From: an uncultured Oscillospiraceae bacterium | GTDB lineage: Bacteria; Bacillota; Clostridia; Oscillospirales; Oscillospiraceae | Assembly: GCA_900762005.1 (NCBI GenBank) | Contig: CAAFEV010000267.1 | Location: 1 to 16,368 of the forward strand | Direction: 5' to 3' | Length of the DNA stretch: 16,368 bases | Notes under the pieces: model-generated | The model's input: the letters and a program-made list of their open reading frames with translations, nothing else | What the model was told of the DNA's origin: nothing | Databases searched by the model: none | Program-made: the position numbers and the translations under genes | Part shown: piece by piece, positions 14,781 to 16,368 of the stretch | Layout: the number at the start of each line of letters is the position of its first letter | How positions within the stretch are numbered: the first letter of the stretch is position 1

Positions 14781-15529
14781 ATCCGTACGAATTTCTCGCG
14801 TCAGCCTATGACGGGCTGACGTGTGACATCAACTACAGTAAGATTTGCGGCTTTATGGAGACGGTGCTTCACGCGCTTGGGCGGCAGCCGAAAACGCTGC
14901 TGGATCTGGCGTGCGGTACCGGCTCTGTGTCTGTATTGCTCTCGCAGCGCGGTTATCGCGTCATCGGTGCCGATATTTCCGAGGAAATGCTGACCGTCGC
15001 AGCGCAAAAGGCGGCACAAATGACACAGAACGCGCCCTATTTTGTGCATCAAAAAATGCAAAAGCTGCACTTGCCGGAGCGCGTGGACAGTGTTGTCTGC
15101 CTGCTCGACAGTCTGAATTATCTCACCGATCCGGAGGATTGCAAGCAGACCTTCCGCCGCGTATTCTCTGCCCTGAACGACGGCGGCGTGTTCTTTTTTG
15201 ATATCAACACGCCGGACAAATTGCACGCACTTGACGGGCAGGTCTTTTTAGATGAGAACGAGGAAAGCTACTGCGTCTGGCGCGCCGAGTTTGACGAGGG
15301 GGAGAACTGCTGCTATTACGGCATCGACCTCTTTCAGCGGGAGGGGGAGCTTTGGCAGCGCAGCTTTGAGCAGCACTGCGAGTATGCTTATGACCCGCAG
15401 GCACTTTGCATGTGGCTGCGCGAAATCGGTTTTACAGAGGTACGGCTGTACGGCGACTGCGCCTTGCGCGAGCCGACGCCGACAGAGCAACGGATTTATT
15501 TTGCGGCTTTAAAGGGGAGTACGACGTGA
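14777..15529 (+). CDS. Class I SAM-dependent methyltransferase, substrate unknown
   Basis: The 250-residue protein has a Rossmann-type SAM fold: motif I LLDLACGTGS (41-50), an acidic strand end GADIS (64-68), and VVCLLDSLNYL (106-116), then a strand ending FFFDINTP (139-146). The C-terminal half carries a variable beta-rich region with several cysteines. Similar small proteins are common in clostridia and usually annotated only as methyltransferases; the substrate cannot be read from sequence. Its ATG overlaps the yerC stop (ATGA), and its stop overlaps the hslO start (GTGA), so the three genes are translationally coupled. Confidence 0.85.
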   Translation: MNPYEFLASAYDGLTCDINYSKICGFMETVLHALGRQPKTLLDLACGTGSVSVLLSQRGYRVIGADISEEMLTVAAQKAAQMTQNAPYFVHQKMQKLHLPERVDSVVCLLDSLNYLTDPEDCKQTFRRVFSALNDGGVFFFDINTPDKLHALDGQVFLDENEESYCVWRAEFDEGENCCYYGIDLFQREGELWQRSFEQHCEYAYDPQALCMWLREIGFTEVRLYGDCALREPTPTEQRIYFAALKGSTT

Positions 15530-16368
15530 ACGATTATATTGTACGCGCCATCAGTGACGACGGTTTTGTAAAGGCAATGGCAATTCGCTCCACACAGATG
15601 GTGGAACGGGCGCGCGAAATTCATCACACCACACCGACGGCAACGGCGGCATTGGGGCGCGTGCTGACCGCCTGCTCCATGATGGGAAATCTGCAAAAGG
15701 TTGATAACGGGGCTATGACCTTGCAAATCAAGGGCGGCGGGCCGCTCGGCACACTGCTGGCGACCTCCGATGCAACGGGAAATGTCCGCGGATATGTACA
15801 CAACCCGGCAATTACGCTTTTGGAGAAGTACGCCGGAAAGCTGGATGTCGGCGCGGCAGTCGGCACGGACGGAACGCTGACGGTTATCCGTGATTTGCAG
15901 ATGAAACAGCCCTATGTCGGCAGCGTCGCGCTGACTTCGGGAGAAATCGGAGACGATGTGACGGCGTACTTTGCGCAGAGCGAACAGACACCGACCGCCT
16001 GCGCCCTGGGCGTGCTTGTGCAGACCGATTGCTCGGTAAGGGTCGCGGGCGGCTATTTGATCCAACTGATGCCAGGTGCATCGGATGCCGTGATTGACTG
16101 CCTGGAGTCGGGAATTCGGGCTGCGGGCGCGGTCACGCCGATGCTCGCGCAGGGATTGCCGCCGGAGGAAATTCTGAAAAAGGTCATGCAGGACATTCCG
16201 CTGACCTTCCTGGAGACGACCCCTGTCTGCTACCGCTGTTACTGCTCGCGGCAGCGTGTGGAGCAAACGCTGATTACCATCGGAAAAAAGGATTTGCAGG
16301 AGCTTGCCGACGAGGGAAAGCCCGTTACCATGGAGTGTCAGTTCTGCGACGAGGCTTATGTTTTCTCC
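15526..16368 (+). CDS. hslO: Hsp33 redox-regulated chaperone, 3' end cut by window
   Basis: Cytoplasmic holdase activated by oxidation, when its zinc centre releases zinc and forms disulfides. The 281 residues visible include an N-terminal Hsp33 domain (YIVRAISDDG at 4-13; the GYVHNP segment at 89-94) and the C-terminal zinc ligands C238-Y-C240 and C271-Q-F-C274, in the expected CxC...CxxC order. Typical Hsp33 proteins are about 290 residues, so only a short tail is missing and there is no stop before the window edge. The start is GTG 15526, inside the methyltransferase stop (GTGA), with AAGGGGAG (15512-15519) 6 nt upstream. The next in-frame ATG, at codon 18, would remove conserved N-terminus. 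Confidence 0.94.
   Translation, partial: MNDYIVRAISDDGFVKAMAIRSTQMVERAREIHHTTPTATAALGRVLTACSMMGNLQKVDNGAMTLQIKGGGPLGTLLATSDATGNVRGYVHNPAITLLEKYAGKLDVGAAVGTDGTLTVIRDLQMKQPYVGSVALTSGEIGDDVTAYFAQSEQTPTACALGVLVQTDCSVRVAGGYLIQLMPGASDAVIDCLESGIRAAGAVTPMLAQGLPPEEILKKVMQDIPLTFLETTPVCYRCYCSRQRVEQTLITIGKKDLQELADEGKPVTMECQFCDEAYVFS

Overview
The window is a dcw (division and cell wall) cluster, all on the + strand, from a moderately GC-rich Gram-positive bacterium. Best guess is a clostridial Firmicute of the Ruminococcaceae/Oscillospiraceae (Oscillospirales) type. Reasons: the order mraZ-rsmH-ftsL-PBP with PASTA domains-murE-murF-mraY-ftsW-murG-murA-ftsQ-ftsZ; murA sitting between murG and ftsQ; AGGAGG-type ribosome binding sites; a TrpR-like YerC gene; and MurE with the DNPR motif of the meso-diaminopimelate type. 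The lineage is an inference from gene order and protein style, not from a search.

Layout. 1-63: the 3' part of the mraZ leader, with a 10-bp-phased run of MraZ-type operator repeats. 64-1958: mraZ, rsmH and ftsL, tightly packed. 1959-2058: a 100-nt gap holding a strong intrinsic-terminator-like hairpin inside the operon. 2059-4413: a class B penicillin-binding protein with two PASTA domains. 4414-4561: a 148-nt leader with a large imperfect inverted repeat that would bury the murE ribosome binding site, plus a competing hairpin that would free it. 4562-13139: murE, murF, mraY, ftsW, murG, murA and ftsQ, overlapping or closely spaced. 13140-13285: a possible terminator, a perfect 7-2-7 dyad and a near-consensus sigma-A promoter for ftsZ. 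13286-14386: ftsZ, followed by a convincing terminator. 14484-16368: a second, translationally coupled unit of yerC, a class I methyltransferase gene and hslO (Hsp33), the last cut by the window end.

Function. MurA starts UDP-MurNAc synthesis. MurE adds the third residue (by motif meso-DAP) and MurF adds D-Ala-D-Ala. MraY and MurG make lipid I and lipid II. FtsW and the PBP polymerise and cross-link septal wall, FtsL and FtsQ (DivIB) form the membrane scaffold, and FtsZ is the ring. murB, murC, murD, ftsA and sepF are not in the window. The absence of murD between mraY and ftsW is the clearest departure from the common order.

I see no mobile element, CRISPR array, rRNA/tRNA gene, toxin-antitoxin pair or clearly foreign gene. 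The coding content is ordinary. The most interesting material is regulatory: the murE leader, the terminator between ftsL and the PBP gene, the dyad at the ftsZ promoter and the hairpin over the murA start. Protein-level oddities are the Arg-rich FtsQ tail, the insert before the PBP active site, the unusual FtsZ tail and the Cys-rich MurA.
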